From positions 1-64,000 of the forward strand of contig CAMDFX010000010.1 of NCBI GenBank assembly GCA_945897805.1: a stretch of 64,000 bases of DNA. The letters are read 5' to 3'. The notes below the pieces were generated by a model. The model was not told the origin of the DNA. It made no database searches and saw only the letters and a list, made by a program, of their open reading frames with translations. Shown piece after piece: positions 43,454-52,855 of the stretch. The DNA is from Chryseobacterium gleum (GTDB lineage: Bacteria > Bacteroidota > Bacteroidia > Flavobacteriales_D > Crocinitomicaceae). A program made the translations under genes and the position numbers. The stretch's first letter is position 1; each line of letters starts with the position of its first letter.

Positions 43454-46324
43454 TTATTTCACTTGGTCCGCTTTTTCTCTCGCTTTAGCCATTACAACAT
43501 CTGCTTTTGCATTGGCTTCATCTTCTAATTTTTGCGCTTTTGAATCCGCTTCTTTCGTGATTTTCTTTCCTGCAATTTCTGCAGCTTTTTTCTTCAATGG
43601 ATTACTTCCTGCTTCGTCCATCAATTTCTGTGCACCTTTGGCTCCCTCTTCTCTGATTTGAGCTGCAGCTTTTTTACCTTCTGCTTTCAACTTATCTGCT
43701 TGTCGTTGTCCATCTTCCAAGATTTCTTGCTTTTTCTTGTTCAAATCTTCTTTGACTTCATTCACTTTGTTGGTCACAATCGCTTTTACAGTATCTTTTC
43801 CTTTGTTGATAGCGTCTTTCACCGCTTCTTTGACAGTTTCCTTCATGTTGCCTGAAAGCTTCATGATTTGCTCTTTCAAATCTGTGGTCACTTTTGGATC
43901 TTTCATTTTTCCAATCACTTTCACGTTTACAGGAATAAAAGCGGGCAATTCTTTCAATTGGATTTTTGGTGTGATTCCGTTTACTTTTTGGATTCCATTT
44001 TCAACCAACTTAAGCATGCTTGCAGGAATTTCCTCTTTTGGAAGATTCATTTTTAAAACGTAATCAATGTCTTGCTCTAAGGAAGAACTTCCGCTCACAT
44101 TGGTCATAATATTTCCAAGTTTCACATTAAATGGTGTTAGAGAAACTTTTCCATCAGCAAATTTGAATTTGGTACTTAAATTTTTCAAAGTTTGCGTCGC
44201 TAATTTCTCCATTTTCAATTCTGAACTGATTTTTTTCAATGGTTCAAATCCTGAAATAATTACTGAATTAGTAAATAAATCTCCGGCGCCAGTTAATGTT
44301 GCATAAATTGGTTCAAATGATGGTTTCAAAAATGAATTCATGTTAAACGTTGAAGTGATTTTTCCTTGCGCATATTTCGCAATGGGAGCTAATTTTTCAA
44401 TTGTCACAAAATTATTCACCAATTGATTAATGTCTAAATCTTTCAAATTATATCCGAAATCAATCTTTGGTTTTGAATGGTCCTTGGTGTCGTAACTTCC
44501 TTTCAGCCCAACAGTTCCGCCCATGGTGTTCATCGTTAAATTATTTAAACTTGCGACTTCCTCTTTCATTCCAATCGAACCACTTACATTTTTGATATCC
44601 ATTTTGTTATAACGCAACGTGTTGATATTGGTATTCAGCGTGAAATCAACATTTTCGGGAATTAACAATGCTTCGTCGCTGCTTGTAGTGCTCGTTTCAG
44701 TTTCAGAGGTTGTCGCAGAAGACGTTCCTGCCAATTGGTCTAAATCCAGATAATTACTACTAAAATTGAAATTCCCTTTCAGTAATTCATCACTGAAAAA
44801 ATAGCCCAAATAATTGTCAATTGTTCCATTTACTTTGAAATCGCTTCTGCCCATTTTGGCATCCAAGCTTTCCAACGCTAAATTTTGTGGGGAAAATCTA
44901 AAAACCATGGATTTAATACTTACAGCATCAGGCAAATCAGCCGATTTATAAAGCATTTCAACCAATTTCAAAGTTCCATTTGCATCAAAATCTTGGTATC
45001 TTTCATTTTCTAATGCGCTGATTTTTCCTTTCAACTTCACATCTGCGTCCAGTTTTCCTGTATAAGATTCTCCTTTGGCTAAAGGGATCACTTGTCCAAG
45101 TGTGGCTAAATTTACTTTGGCAAGAATTTTTGAATCGATAAATGGGTCAACCATCGGACTCAACATTTTTAAATTTGCGTCTAATTTATTTCCAGCAAAT
45201 TCTGCATGAAATTTAGAAATATCGACAGTCATTTTATCCAAATTAGAACCTCCAGCAAACTTTGATCCAGCATTGATGCCAATTTTGGTGATTTTTTGAG
45301 GCAAACTTGGATATTTAATCGTAGCGTTGTCAACATTGATTTCTGCATCCCATCCTGGCATATTTTTGTCGTCCATGATACCTTTCACTTGGGCTTTCAG
45401 TGCTAAATTCCCTTGTGTTACCATACTTTCATAACCTGTTTGGTAAAACGCAGGAATTAAGGACAAGAAATCTTTGAAAGTTGCTTTAGATGCATTTAAT
45501 TTCAAATCCAAGTTGTCTTTTTTGTCCAACATTTCATAAAATCCATCCACTGATAATTTTAAAGCATTCAATTCAAGCGTATTTTCTTTCAAAGTGAATT
45601 TAGAAGAATTTTCTGTGAATTCCATCAATAATTTAGCAACCAAATTGGTTTTTACTTCACTCAAATAAGTCAAACCTTCCATGTTGAATGTCATGGCATC
45701 CATGGTTGTATTTGTATTAAAATCAATTACATCTGCCGTTAAGTCGCCTTCGCCGGTATGCGTCATGTTTTTCAATTCTGCAAACAAATCTCCCGCTTGA
45801 TCATCATATTTGATGTAAGCGTTATTGATGGCGTATTCTTGCAATGAAAGCTTGAAAGTTGAAGGTTCTTTGTCTTCAGGTGTTTTCAATGAATCTGGTT
45901 TCATGATGTCGTAATTCGCTTTCCCGTTGTTCAAAACACGGACATCAAATTTGGGCTCTTCCAAAGTAATTCCTTTGATTTCAACTTGATCTCCACCAAC
46001 GACACTCCAGAAATCTACATGTGCATCCAATTGTTTGATATCAACCAATTTTACACCTTTGAATTCGTTTCTTCCTGTGACAGTAACTCCCTCAAATTGA
46101 GCTGTCATGTGTGGAAAAGTACTGATGAATGTCAAATCGAAATCTTTAATAGCTACATCAGCCAAAAGCATTTTGTTTACTTCTTTCAAGGCCATTTCTT
46201 TCAATTCATCTTTAAAAAAGATTGGAATTAAAATCAAAGCAATGATCAATAATAAAAATGTAATTCCCGTCCATTTCATAATTCTACGAAACAAACTTTT
46301 CTTCTTTTTTTCTCTTTTAGCCAT
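43454..46324 (-). CDS. AsmA-like protein
   Basis: 956 residues. One N-terminal helix (RIMKWTGITFLLLIIALILIPIFF) anchors it in the inner membrane, followed by AsmA-type beta-rich repeats (VAIKDFDLTFISTFPHMTAQFEGVTVTGRNEF; GDLTADVIDFNT). The last 130 residues are a charged, coiled-coil-like tail (KEAVKDAINKGKDTVKAIV ... AKADVVMAKAREKADQVK), longer than usual. AsmA-type proteins are thought to move phospholipids between membranes. Alone on its strand. Confidence 0.88.
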   Translation of the reverse strand: MAKREKKKKSLFRRIMKWTGITFLLLIIALILIPIFFKDELKEMALKEVNKMLLADVAIKDFDLTFISTFPHMTAQFEGVTVTGRNEFKGVKLVDIKQLDAHVDFWSVVGGDQVEIKGITLEEPKFDVRVLNNGKANYDIMKPDSLKTPEDKEPSTFKLSLQEYAINNAYIKYDDQAGDLFAELKNMTHTGEGDLTADVIDFNTNTTMDAMTFNMEGLTYLSEVKTNLVAKLLMEFTENSSKFTLKENTLELNALKLSVDGFYEMLDKKDNLDLKLNASKATFKDFLSLIPAFYQTGYESMVTQGNLALKAQVKGIMDDKNMPGWDAEINVDNATIKYPSLPQKITKIGINAGSKFAGGSNLDKMTVDISKFHAEFAGNKLDANLKMLSPMVDPFIDSKILAKVNLATLGQVIPLAKGESYTGKLDADVKLKGKISALENERYQDFDANGTLKLVEMLYKSADLPDAVSIKSMVFRFSPQNLALESLDAKMGRSDFKVNGTIDNYLGYFFSDELLKGNFNFSSNYLDLDQLAGTSSATTSETETSTTSSDEALLIPENVDFTLNTNINTLRYNKMDIKNVSGSIGMKEEVASLNNLTMNTMGGTVGLKGSYDTKDHSKPKIDFGYNLKDLDINQLVNNFVTIEKLAPIAKYAQGKITSTFNMNSFLKPSFEPIYATLTGAGDLFTNSVIISGFEPLKKISSELKMEKLATQTLKNLSTKFKFADGKVSLTPFNVKLGNIMTNVSGSSSLEQDIDYVLKMNLPKEEIPASMLKLVENGIQKVNGITPKIQLKELPAFIPVNVKVIGKMKDPKVTTDLKEQIMKLSGNMKETVKEAVKDAINKGKDTVKAIVTNKVNEVKEDLNKKKQEILEDGQRQADKLKAEGKKAAAQIREEGAKGAQKLMDEAGSNPLKKKAAEIAGKKITKEADSKAQKLEDEANAKADVVMAKAREKADQVK

Positions 46325-46414
46325 CTTTTATTAATTTCAAGTTGATTTTTCTCGATATTTGTATCAATTGAAACGAAGGTTTCGAAATACAATTTCTAAG
46401 TAAACGCTAAATTA

Positions 46415-47185
46415 ATGGAATTCTTTCAATCATTCAGGTTACAATTGTTAATAATCTTAATTTCTTCCTCTGTTTTTGGTCAAATTGAGACTGGTAAAAC
46501 AACAGGTTCTTCGGAGAAAAAAAACAAAAAGAGGGAAAATATAGACATGCTGATTGTCCAAAAAATTCCAACATCAGAATTTTATCTCGGTGGCAGTGGA
46601 GGAATAAGTACAAGAATTTTGAGTGAAAATGAAGGTTTATTTGGCAAACCTTTAGGCGAAAGAGCGAGTGAGAAATCAATTTTTACTGGCGGTGCAACCA
46701 TTGGATTCAGAAATCAAATCAAACGAAATTGGTGGATTGATTTTGGTGCTTCCTTGGCTAAAAATGGTGAATCCTATGATTTTAAAAGCACAGTGAATGA
46801 TTCTAGTTATTCATACAAAACCAACTACACATATTTCGCTATTCCAATTAAATTGCAGTACATAACCGCTGGAAAAATAAAATTTATTGCTGGCCTTGGT
46901 GTTCAACCACAATTATTTGTTGGCTATAATCAAAAGATTAAATGGACAGATTCATTGAATATTGAAAGTAATTCGACCATAAAGGACAACAAACAAATTA
47001 ATTTTTTCACCATTTCAGCCATTGGAAATGTTGGATTTTCTTGGCAGATTAAGCCAAAAGTAGCATTCTATTTTTTACCTGAAATCAGAATACAATTGAA
47101 TAGTTCATTTCAAAAACAGTCGCCTTTTATTCACAAAGGAATATTTTACGGTGTGCAAGCTGGATTTTCTTTTGGAATCAATTAA
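46415..47185 (+). CDS. Outer-membrane beta-barrel protein
   Basis: 256 residues, signal peptide (FRLQLLIILISSSVFGQ), then a linker and repeated amphipathic strands (GGATIGFRNQIKRNWWIDFGASLAKN, YTYFAIPIKLQYITAGKIKFIAGLGVQPQLFVGYNQ, FYGVQAGFSFGIN). It has the PorT-type pattern of an eight-strand barrel with a terminal F-x-F-x-I-N. Function unknown. Its end overlaps the convergent DUF4956 gene by 8 bases. Confidence 0.82.
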   Translation: MEFFQSFRLQLLIILISSSVFGQIETGKTTGSSEKKNKKRENIDMLIVQKIPTSEFYLGGSGGISTRILSENEGLFGKPLGERASEKSIFTGGATIGFRNQIKRNWWIDFGASLAKNGESYDFKSTVNDSSYSYKTNYTYFAIPIKLQYITAGKIKFIAGLGVQPQLFVGYNQKIKWTDSLNIESNSTIKDNKQINFFTISAIGNVGFSWQIKPKVAFYFLPEIRIQLNSSFQKQSPFIHKGIFYGVQAGFSFGIN

Positions 47186-47879
47186 CTTCTCCTGTTTCTG
47201 AATGGTCATTATAATCTGACAATGATTGTTCAGAATCGTAATAGAAAATCATTACTTGTGCAATGTCGCGCAAAAAGTCGATTTTTCCAACATCAAAACG
47301 GTTGATTTTAAGACCCGTTCGCAATTCTAAATCTGCTTTCATCGCTTCATGATGCTCTGGTTTGATTAAATCAATCCGCTCGTAAATGATCGTTTTTCTC
47401 GTTTCGTGTTTCAATAACCACAAATATTCTAGTCCAAAAGTGATTCCAATCAATGTGAAATTCATCAAAGCCATTTCCGCAATACTGATTTTATTGGATG
47501 CCAATGAGTTGATGACACTGATTCCAATAATCATAAACAAATAAGTCATTTCCTTGATTTCGATTGCATCTGTGCGGTAACGTAAAATCCCAAAAATGGC
47601 AAAAAGACCTAATCCCATTCCTGTGTCGATGTCCAATTTTTTGAGTCCGAAACAGATTAAAAAAGTGATTGTTCCAATCAAATAATAGGTGAACAAATAA
47701 TCTTTGCGCTTGGTTTTTGGATAGTATAACAAACGAATTAAAATCGTCATAGAAACCAAGTTCACTGCTAAACGAAAAATTAAGGAATAAAAATCGTTAT
47801 TAAACCATTGAAATTCTAATAATTGCGCAGGTGCAACTGCGGACTTTAAATTGAAAAATATACTAAGCAACATGGGCAT
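47178..47879 (-). CDS. DUF4956 membrane protein
   Basis: 233 residues with several helices in the first half (YFLFTYYLIGTITFLICFGLKKL-type segment, GLGLFAIFGILRYRTDAIEIKEMTYLFMIIGISVINSL) and a cytoplasmic C-terminal half (ETRKTIIYERIDLIKPEHHEAMKADLELRTGLKI). GLFAIFGILRYRTDAI is the family signature. It overlaps the VTC-domain gene upstream by 17 bases, a coupling common for these two families. The role may be tied to polyphosphate or a surface polymer. Confidence 0.85.
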   Translation of the reverse strand: MPMLLSIFFNLKSAVAPAQLLEFQWFNNDFYSLIFRLAVNLVSMTILIRLLYYPKTKRKDYLFTYYLIGTITFLICFGLKKLDIDTGMGLGLFAIFGILRYRTDAIEIKEMTYLFMIIGISVINSLASNKISIAEMALMNFTLIGITFGLEYLWLLKHETRKTIIYERIDLIKPEHHEAMKADLELRTGLKINRFDVGKIDFLRDIAQVMIFYYDSEQSLSDYNDHSETGEVN

Positions 47880-48621
47880 TGATGGATTTAAGTTTTAATA
47901 ATTTTTCTTTGAAACGATTGTATTTAATATTTTTTTCTTTGTACAATTCAATCGCTCCGATACAATATTTACTCAGGCGGTATGGCCTTATGTAATTTAT
48001 TTTCATCAGTTGAAAAAAGGGAGAATTTCTAGTTAATTTGCTTTGCTTCAATTCAGCAATAACCAAATTTTCAAACTTGTGATGCGCTTCCTCCCAATTA
48101 AATTGCAAATTGAAATCAAGCGTAAGTCTTTCTTCATCAATATTGTTAACCAAAGTGATTCTATTGAATGAATTCCACAATTTGGGTTTTAATTCACTAT
48201 TTTTTGTCAAATATTGATTTAAAAATGCTAGTTGGTCAATATCCAAGTTTTCAGAGAAATCCTCAGTTTTAATTCTTTTTTTGTCAGTTCTTCCTTTTAT
48301 TTTGTGTTTCAATTCCAAGAAAAACAAGTCTGATTCAACGTATTTTCTGATACGAACTTTGAAACGATTTGTGCGACCACTGTGATGATCTTTGAAAAAA
48401 GAAAAATCGACATCATCGAAATACAAACTCTGGTAATGTGGTGTTCTAGTGTCTTTTATTTCTAGAATTCGGTAATCATTTGACAATGATGGCAAAAGTT
48501 CAACCAATTGATTTAAACTGAAAGCGAATTTGGTATCGATTCTATTCATCAATTTGACCCGATCCATTTCTTCAATGGTAATTGGGCTGAATTTTTGTAC
48601 CAAATTTGCTATTTCGCTCAT
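47863..48621 (-). CDS. Polyphosphate polymerase (VTC) domain protein
   Basis: 252 residues of the VTC/CYTH-like tunnel fold: MNRIDTKFAFSLNQLVELLP, YQSLYFDDVDFSFFKDHHSGRTNRFKVRIRKY, FFLELKHKIKGRTDKKRI, LTLDFNLQF and VIAELKQSK. The basic and acidic residues expected for NTP and metal binding are present. Whether it makes polyphosphate is unproven in bacteria of this kind. Operon with DUF4956. Confidence 0.88.
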   Translation of the reverse strand: MSEIANLVQKFSPITIEEMDRVKLMNRIDTKFAFSLNQLVELLPSLSNDYRILEIKDTRTPHYQSLYFDDVDFSFFKDHHSGRTNRFKVRIRKYVESDLFFLELKHKIKGRTDKKRIKTEDFSENLDIDQLAFLNQYLTKNSELKPKLWNSFNRITLVNNIDEERLTLDFNLQFNWEEAHHKFENLVIAELKQSKLTRNSPFFQLMKINYIRPYRLSKYCIGAIELYKEKNIKYNRFKEKLLKLKSINAHVA

Positions 48622-48806
48622 CTATCGTTAAGTCAAAGTTAATAATATGTTACTAACAATATCCGTTTGAAGTTTTTTTAATCGCAATCCTTTAATTTTC
48701 CTTGATTTTTTTCGATTGAAATTTCAAATATATTAAATTAATATCAAAGCGAACAAGTTATTACAAATTACGGACTCAAAGCGGGTAAATAATCTGATAA
48801 ATACAT

Positions 48807-48814
48807 TAATTTTG
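48807..48814 (+). promoter_or_regulatory. -7 box of purT
   Basis: TAATTTTG ends four bases before the ATG at 48819. It fits TAnnTTTG. No -33 TTG at the right distance. Confidence 0.35.
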
Positions 48815-48818
48815 TTTC

Positions 48819-49979
48819 ATGAGAAAGAAAATCTTACTTTTAGGTTCAGGCGAATTAGGAAAAGAATTTGCCATTGCTGCGCAAAGATTAGGTCAATATG
48901 TAATTGCTGTTGATAGCTATGAAAATGCACCTGCAATGCAAGTGGCGCATGCTTTTGAAGTGATTGATATGCTTGATGGAAATGCATTGGATGCAATCGT
49001 GGCAAAGCATCAACCAGATTTAATTGTGCCGGAAATTGAAGCGATAAGAACAGAAAGATTTTTTGATTACGAAAAACAAGGAATTCAAGTCGTGCCAAGT
49101 GCAAAAGCGGCAAATTTCACCATGAATAGAAAAGCAATTCGTGATCTAGCGGCAATAGAAGTTGGGGTGAAAACCGCAAAATATAAATATGCTACTTCCT
49201 TTGAAGAATTGTCGAAAGCACTTGAATTTACCGGAATACCTTGTGTTGTGAAACCTTTAATGTCGAGTTCGGGAAAAGGACAATCAGTCATAAAAAACAC
49301 TGAAGACATTCAGAAAGCTTGGAATTATGCGCTAGAAGGTTCTCGCGGCGACTTACAAGAAGTAATCGTGGAGGGTTTCATTGATTTTGATTACGAAATT
49401 ACTTTGTTGACCGTCACGCAAAAAAATGGACCAACGCTTTTTTGTCCGCCGATTGGACACAGACAAGAGCGTGGCGATTACCAAGAGAGTTGGCAACCTA
49501 TGCCGATGAATGCCCAACATTTAGAGGAGGCACAAAAAATGGCTGCGGATGTAACCAAAGCGCTTGGTGGCGCCGGAATATGGGGCGTTGAGTTTTTTAT
49601 TACCAAAGATGGCGCAGTTTTCTCAGAACTTTCACCTCGTCCGCATGATACTGGGATGGTTACGTTGGGAGGAACACAAACATTCAATGAGTTTGAATTG
49701 CATGCAAGAGCGATTTTAGGGATTCCTATACCAGAAGTGAAATTGCTTAGAAATGGCGCCAGTGCTGTTGTTTTGGCTACAGATTCATCAGCGAGTGAAC
49801 CTGTATTTTCTGGAATTGAAGAAGCCGCTTTAGAGCCAAACAGTGATTTTAGAATTTTCGGAAAACCGTTCACAAGACCTTTTCGTCGCATGGCTGTTAC
49901 TTTAACTTATGGAGATCAAAAAGTGGAAGAATTGGTCGTGAATGCCCAAAGAATGGCTTCGAAAATTTCTGTGAAATAA
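48819..49979 (+). CDS. purT: Formate-dependent phosphoribosylglycinamide formyltransferase
   Basis: ATP-grasp enzyme that makes formyl-GAR from GAR, formate and [79 protein letters not shown] and [14 protein letters not shown] are all diagnostic. 386 residues, normal. It is alone. It would use the product of purD (17707-18984). Confidence 0.95.
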   Translation: MRKKILLLGSGELGKEFAIAAQRLGQYVIAVDSYENAPAMQVAHAFEVIDMLDGNALDAIVAKHQPDLIVPEIEAIRTERFFDYEKQGIQVVPSAKAANFTMNRKAIRDLAAIEVGVKTAKYKYATSFEELSKALEFTGIPCVVKPLMSSSGKGQSVIKNTEDIQKAWNYALEGSRGDLQEVIVEGFIDFDYEITLLTVTQKNGPTLFCPPIGHRQERGDYQESWQPMPMNAQHLEEAQKMAADVTKALGGAGIWGVEFFITKDGAVFSELSPRPHDTGMVTLGGTQTFNEFELHARAILGIPIPEVKLLRNGASAVVLATDSSASEPVFSGIEEAALEPNSDFRIFGKPFTRPFRRMAVTLTYGDQKVEELVVNAQRMASKISVK

Positions 49980-50064
49980 CGGAAATTGCAAATGTTTTCT
50001 CTGTTTTTTGATGTTTCAGAAGTTTGACAATTGATAATTAAAGTAAATTTACGTTCAACGAAAA

Positions 50065-52005
50065 ATGAAAGAAACCTCCTTCATAGAACAAAATAAGGAA
50101 AAATGGAATCGCTTTGAAAAACTATCTGAAAGTGAATCAAGCGATCCAACCGAGTTAAGTGATTTATACATGGATATCACTGACGATCTCAGTTATGCCC
50201 AAACTTTTTATCAAAGAAGAACGGTTCGGGTTTATTTAAATCAATTGGCTCAACGAATTTACACAGGCGTTCATTTAAAAAAGGCAGAAACCTTCAAGAA
50301 GTTTTTAACCGTTTGGAGGGTTTCGCTTCCATTGGAGATTTATAAATCAAGAAGAAATTTATTATTTGCGCTGGTTGTCTTTTTAATTTGGGCAGCTTTG
50401 TCAGCTGTGACAACTCATTTTTACCCTAATTTTACTGGTCTTGTTCTATCAAAAGAATACGTTGAAATGACCAACGAAAACATTTCGAATGGAGATCCTT
50501 TGGCGGTTTATAAAGGCGGAACCCAATTTCAAATGTTTATTGATATCACAACCAACAACATCAGGGTTGCTTTTTTGACATTCATCTTTGGCATTTTTTT
50601 CACCGTCGGAACCCATATTTTGCTGTTCAAAAATGCGATGATGGTTGGTTCATTTCAATACTTTTTTGCTACCAAAGGTTTATTGATAACCTCATTTTTA
50701 GGGATTTGGATTCATGGTGCATTTGAAATATCATCCATCGTTTTGGCTGCTGGTGCTGGAATTACCATGGGAAATGGATGGCTTTTTCCGGGGAATTATA
50801 CCCGACTTCAATCGTTGCAAATTTCTTCAAAAAGAGGACTAAAAATCATGATGAGTTTGGTCCCTTTTTTCGTTTTTGCTGGTTATTTAGAAAGTTATGT
50901 GACGCGAAACTATATGGATTTGCCCGAGTGGTCAAAATGGGTTTTAATAAGTCTTTCCTTCGGGATAATCTTGTTTTACTATATCATTTATCCAATGCTT
51001 GTTGCAAGAAAACATCCTGAACTATTGGATGAAAAAGATTTAATCAATTATTTCCCTCCAGTAAATTTTGACCTATCGAAAATCAGAAATTTTGGTCAAA
51101 TTATTTCTGATACGTTCAGATTTTACAATATTCATTTCACCAAAATTTTGAAAGTCAATTTTAGAATACTTTTTCCAATTATCCTAGTTTTGGTCTATTG
51201 CCAAAATGACAATCATGCCTATTTAATGGCGACAGAACATTGGTTTGATTGGTCGAAACAACTGGAAATTATGACAGGATTTGGCTTTACAAATTTACAA
51301 GATTGGCTTGTCAATTTGGCTTGGTCTTTTGTCTTAACTGGCATGTTCTTAAGTGTTTTATTTGCCTTCAAAGTAAAAGATGAACAATTCAGTTGGCGCG
51401 CATTTTTCTCATTTGCGAGGCAAAAAATCCTGCTGATTTGGTTTGGCAATTTTATACTATTCTTTTCACTGGCATTTATTCCATGGTATTGGTATATAGG
51501 CTTAATTCTTCTATTGCCTTTTGTGCTTTTAAACGGAATTATTCCGGGAATTGCTGACTTTTCAGCCAAAATTGCCATCAGAAAAGGATGGACTTTTAGC
51601 GCACGCTCTTATGGTATTTCGTTGTTAAATATTGTCATTTTTACACTGATTTTCGCACTCTTTATGCAGCCAATTGCGCTTGTTTTTAGTATTCGTGAAA
51701 ATTTTGATCCTACAAGTATCATCAGTATTACAGAACCTATGATGCCCGATTTATTAGATTTACTTGCTGATTTCACCAAAGATGTTGCGGAAGCATTGGG
51801 CGGAGATCGCATGTTTTGGGCGAATGTGGTAAGACAATTAATTTACATTTTGTTTTTGCTACTCGTTTTGCCAATTTGGATTATCAGTTTGACTTTTATT
51901 GGCTTCAATGAGTATGAAAAAGAAACGGCAAGCGGTTTGAAAAATGCATTCTTGAAATTTGGTAAACGGAACCGTTACCAAGAAAATGACACTGATTTTG
52001 AGTAA
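50065..52005 (+). CDS. SpoIIM-like membrane protein with C-terminal membrane extension
   Basis: 646 residues. The first half is of the stage II sporulation M type: a coiled N-terminus (SDLYMDITDDLSYAQTFYQRRTVRVYLNQLAQRIY), then helices containing FIDITTNNIRVAFLTFIFGIFFTVGTHILLFKN and WIHGAFEISSIVLAAGAGITMGN. The second half (about 330-646) has at least six more helices with no family I recognise. First gene of a five-gene run with overlaps or short gaps. An RDD-family gene usually sits at this point and is absent. Confidence 0.85.
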   Translation: MKETSFIEQNKEKWNRFEKLSESESSDPTELSDLYMDITDDLSYAQTFYQRRTVRVYLNQLAQRIYTGVHLKKAETFKKFLTVWRVSLPLEIYKSRRNLLFALVVFLIWAALSAVTTHFYPNFTGLVLSKEYVEMTNENISNGDPLAVYKGGTQFQMFIDITTNNIRVAFLTFIFGIFFTVGTHILLFKNAMMVGSFQYFFATKGLLITSFLGIWIHGAFEISSIVLAAGAGITMGNGWLFPGNYTRLQSLQISSKRGLKIMMSLVPFFVFAGYLESYVTRNYMDLPEWSKWVLISLSFGIILFYYIIYPMLVARKHPELLDEKDLINYFPPVNFDLSKIRNFGQIISDTFRFYNIHFTKILKVNFRILFPIILVLVYCQNDNHAYLMATEHWFDWSKQLEIMTGFGFTNLQDWLVNLAWSFVLTGMFLSVLFAFKVKDEQFSWRAFFSFARQKILLIWFGNFILFFSLAFIPWYWYIGLILLLPFVLLNGIIPGIADFSAKIAIRKGWTFSARSYGISLLNIVIFTLIFALFMQPIALVFSIRENFDPTSIISITEPMMPDLLDLLADFTKDVAEALGGDRMFWANVVRQLIYILFLLLVLPIWIISLTFIGFNEYEKETASGLKNAFLKFGKRNRYQENDTDFE

Positions 52006-52855
52006 ATATTTTTGGTACATATTGATTTTTTGCATCAGCAATGCTTGGTCTCAGAAAAATGAGGTCCAAAAACCGGCTTATCAAAAATTTAAGCGTGAGT
52101 TCAATTATATCAAAGATAAAAAGTACAAAGGACCAGAGAATAATTACGATGAACCTGCTTCAATGGAAAGATTTGAAGAAGATGAATTTGTTGCTGATGA
52201 TTACACAGGACTAGAATATGACCCCAAGGATATTCAAAGATCTAGAGATGAAAAAAACTTGCATGGAAATGGCGGAGGCGGTTCAACGGGCGACAAAAAA
52301 TATGATCCAAAAATCTCTGAGCCAGATAAATTTGAAATTGATCCACCACAGATTTCACCTCCAAATATTCCTGATGTAAATGGCCCGATGATTTCTCCTT
52401 TGGTTTGGAAAGTCATTTTAATCATCTTGGGGATTTTATTGCTCGCTTGGATTACCTACTTGATTGTCAAAAATTACAGGTATGTTCCAGCACCCAGCCA
52501 AGGCAATTTTTCACCTGCAGATTGGAACCCAGAATTGATTCCAAAAACTGAATTGGAGTTGAGACTCGAAGCAGCAATAGCCGAAAACAACTACAGAGAA
52601 TGTGTTCGTATTTGGTTTACGTTTATTTTAAAAGAATCTATTCGCCTGCGAAAAATCAAATGGAAAAAAGACTTGACCAACTTTGATTATTTAATTCAAA
52701 TGTCTGGTAAAGATGGTTATAGTGATTTTTGTGAAAGCGTAAGAATTTACGATTTAGTGTGGTACGGAGAATATGATATTGGGGAAAATGAATATTTATC
52801 CTTGGTTCCGCACCTTCAAAAAAACTATGAAAATTTAAAAGATAAAAATGAATAA
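51986..52855 (+). CDS. DUF4129 protein
   Basis: 289 residues. Signal-like N-terminus (MTLILSKYFWYILIFCISNAWSQ), a proline-rich acidic stretch, one helix (VWKVILIILGILLLAWITYLIV, about 140-161), then the DUF4129 C-terminal domain (RLEAAIAENNYRECVRIWFTFILKE, KWKKDLTNFDYL, YDLVWYGEYDI). ATG 51986 overlaps the previous gene by 20 bases; a TTG at 51959 would only extend the N-terminus upstream of the signal. Confidence 0.85.
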   Translation: MTLILSKYFWYILIFCISNAWSQKNEVQKPAYQKFKREFNYIKDKKYKGPENNYDEPASMERFEEDEFVADDYTGLEYDPKDIQRSRDEKNLHGNGGGGSTGDKKYDPKISEPDKFEIDPPQISPPNIPDVNGPMISPLVWKVILIILGILLLAWITYLIVKNYRYVPAPSQGNFSPADWNPELIPKTELELRLEAAIAENNYRECVRIWFTFILKESIRLRKIKWKKDLTNFDYLIQMSGKDGYSDFCESVRIYDLVWYGEYDIGENEYLSLVPHLQKNYENLKDKNE

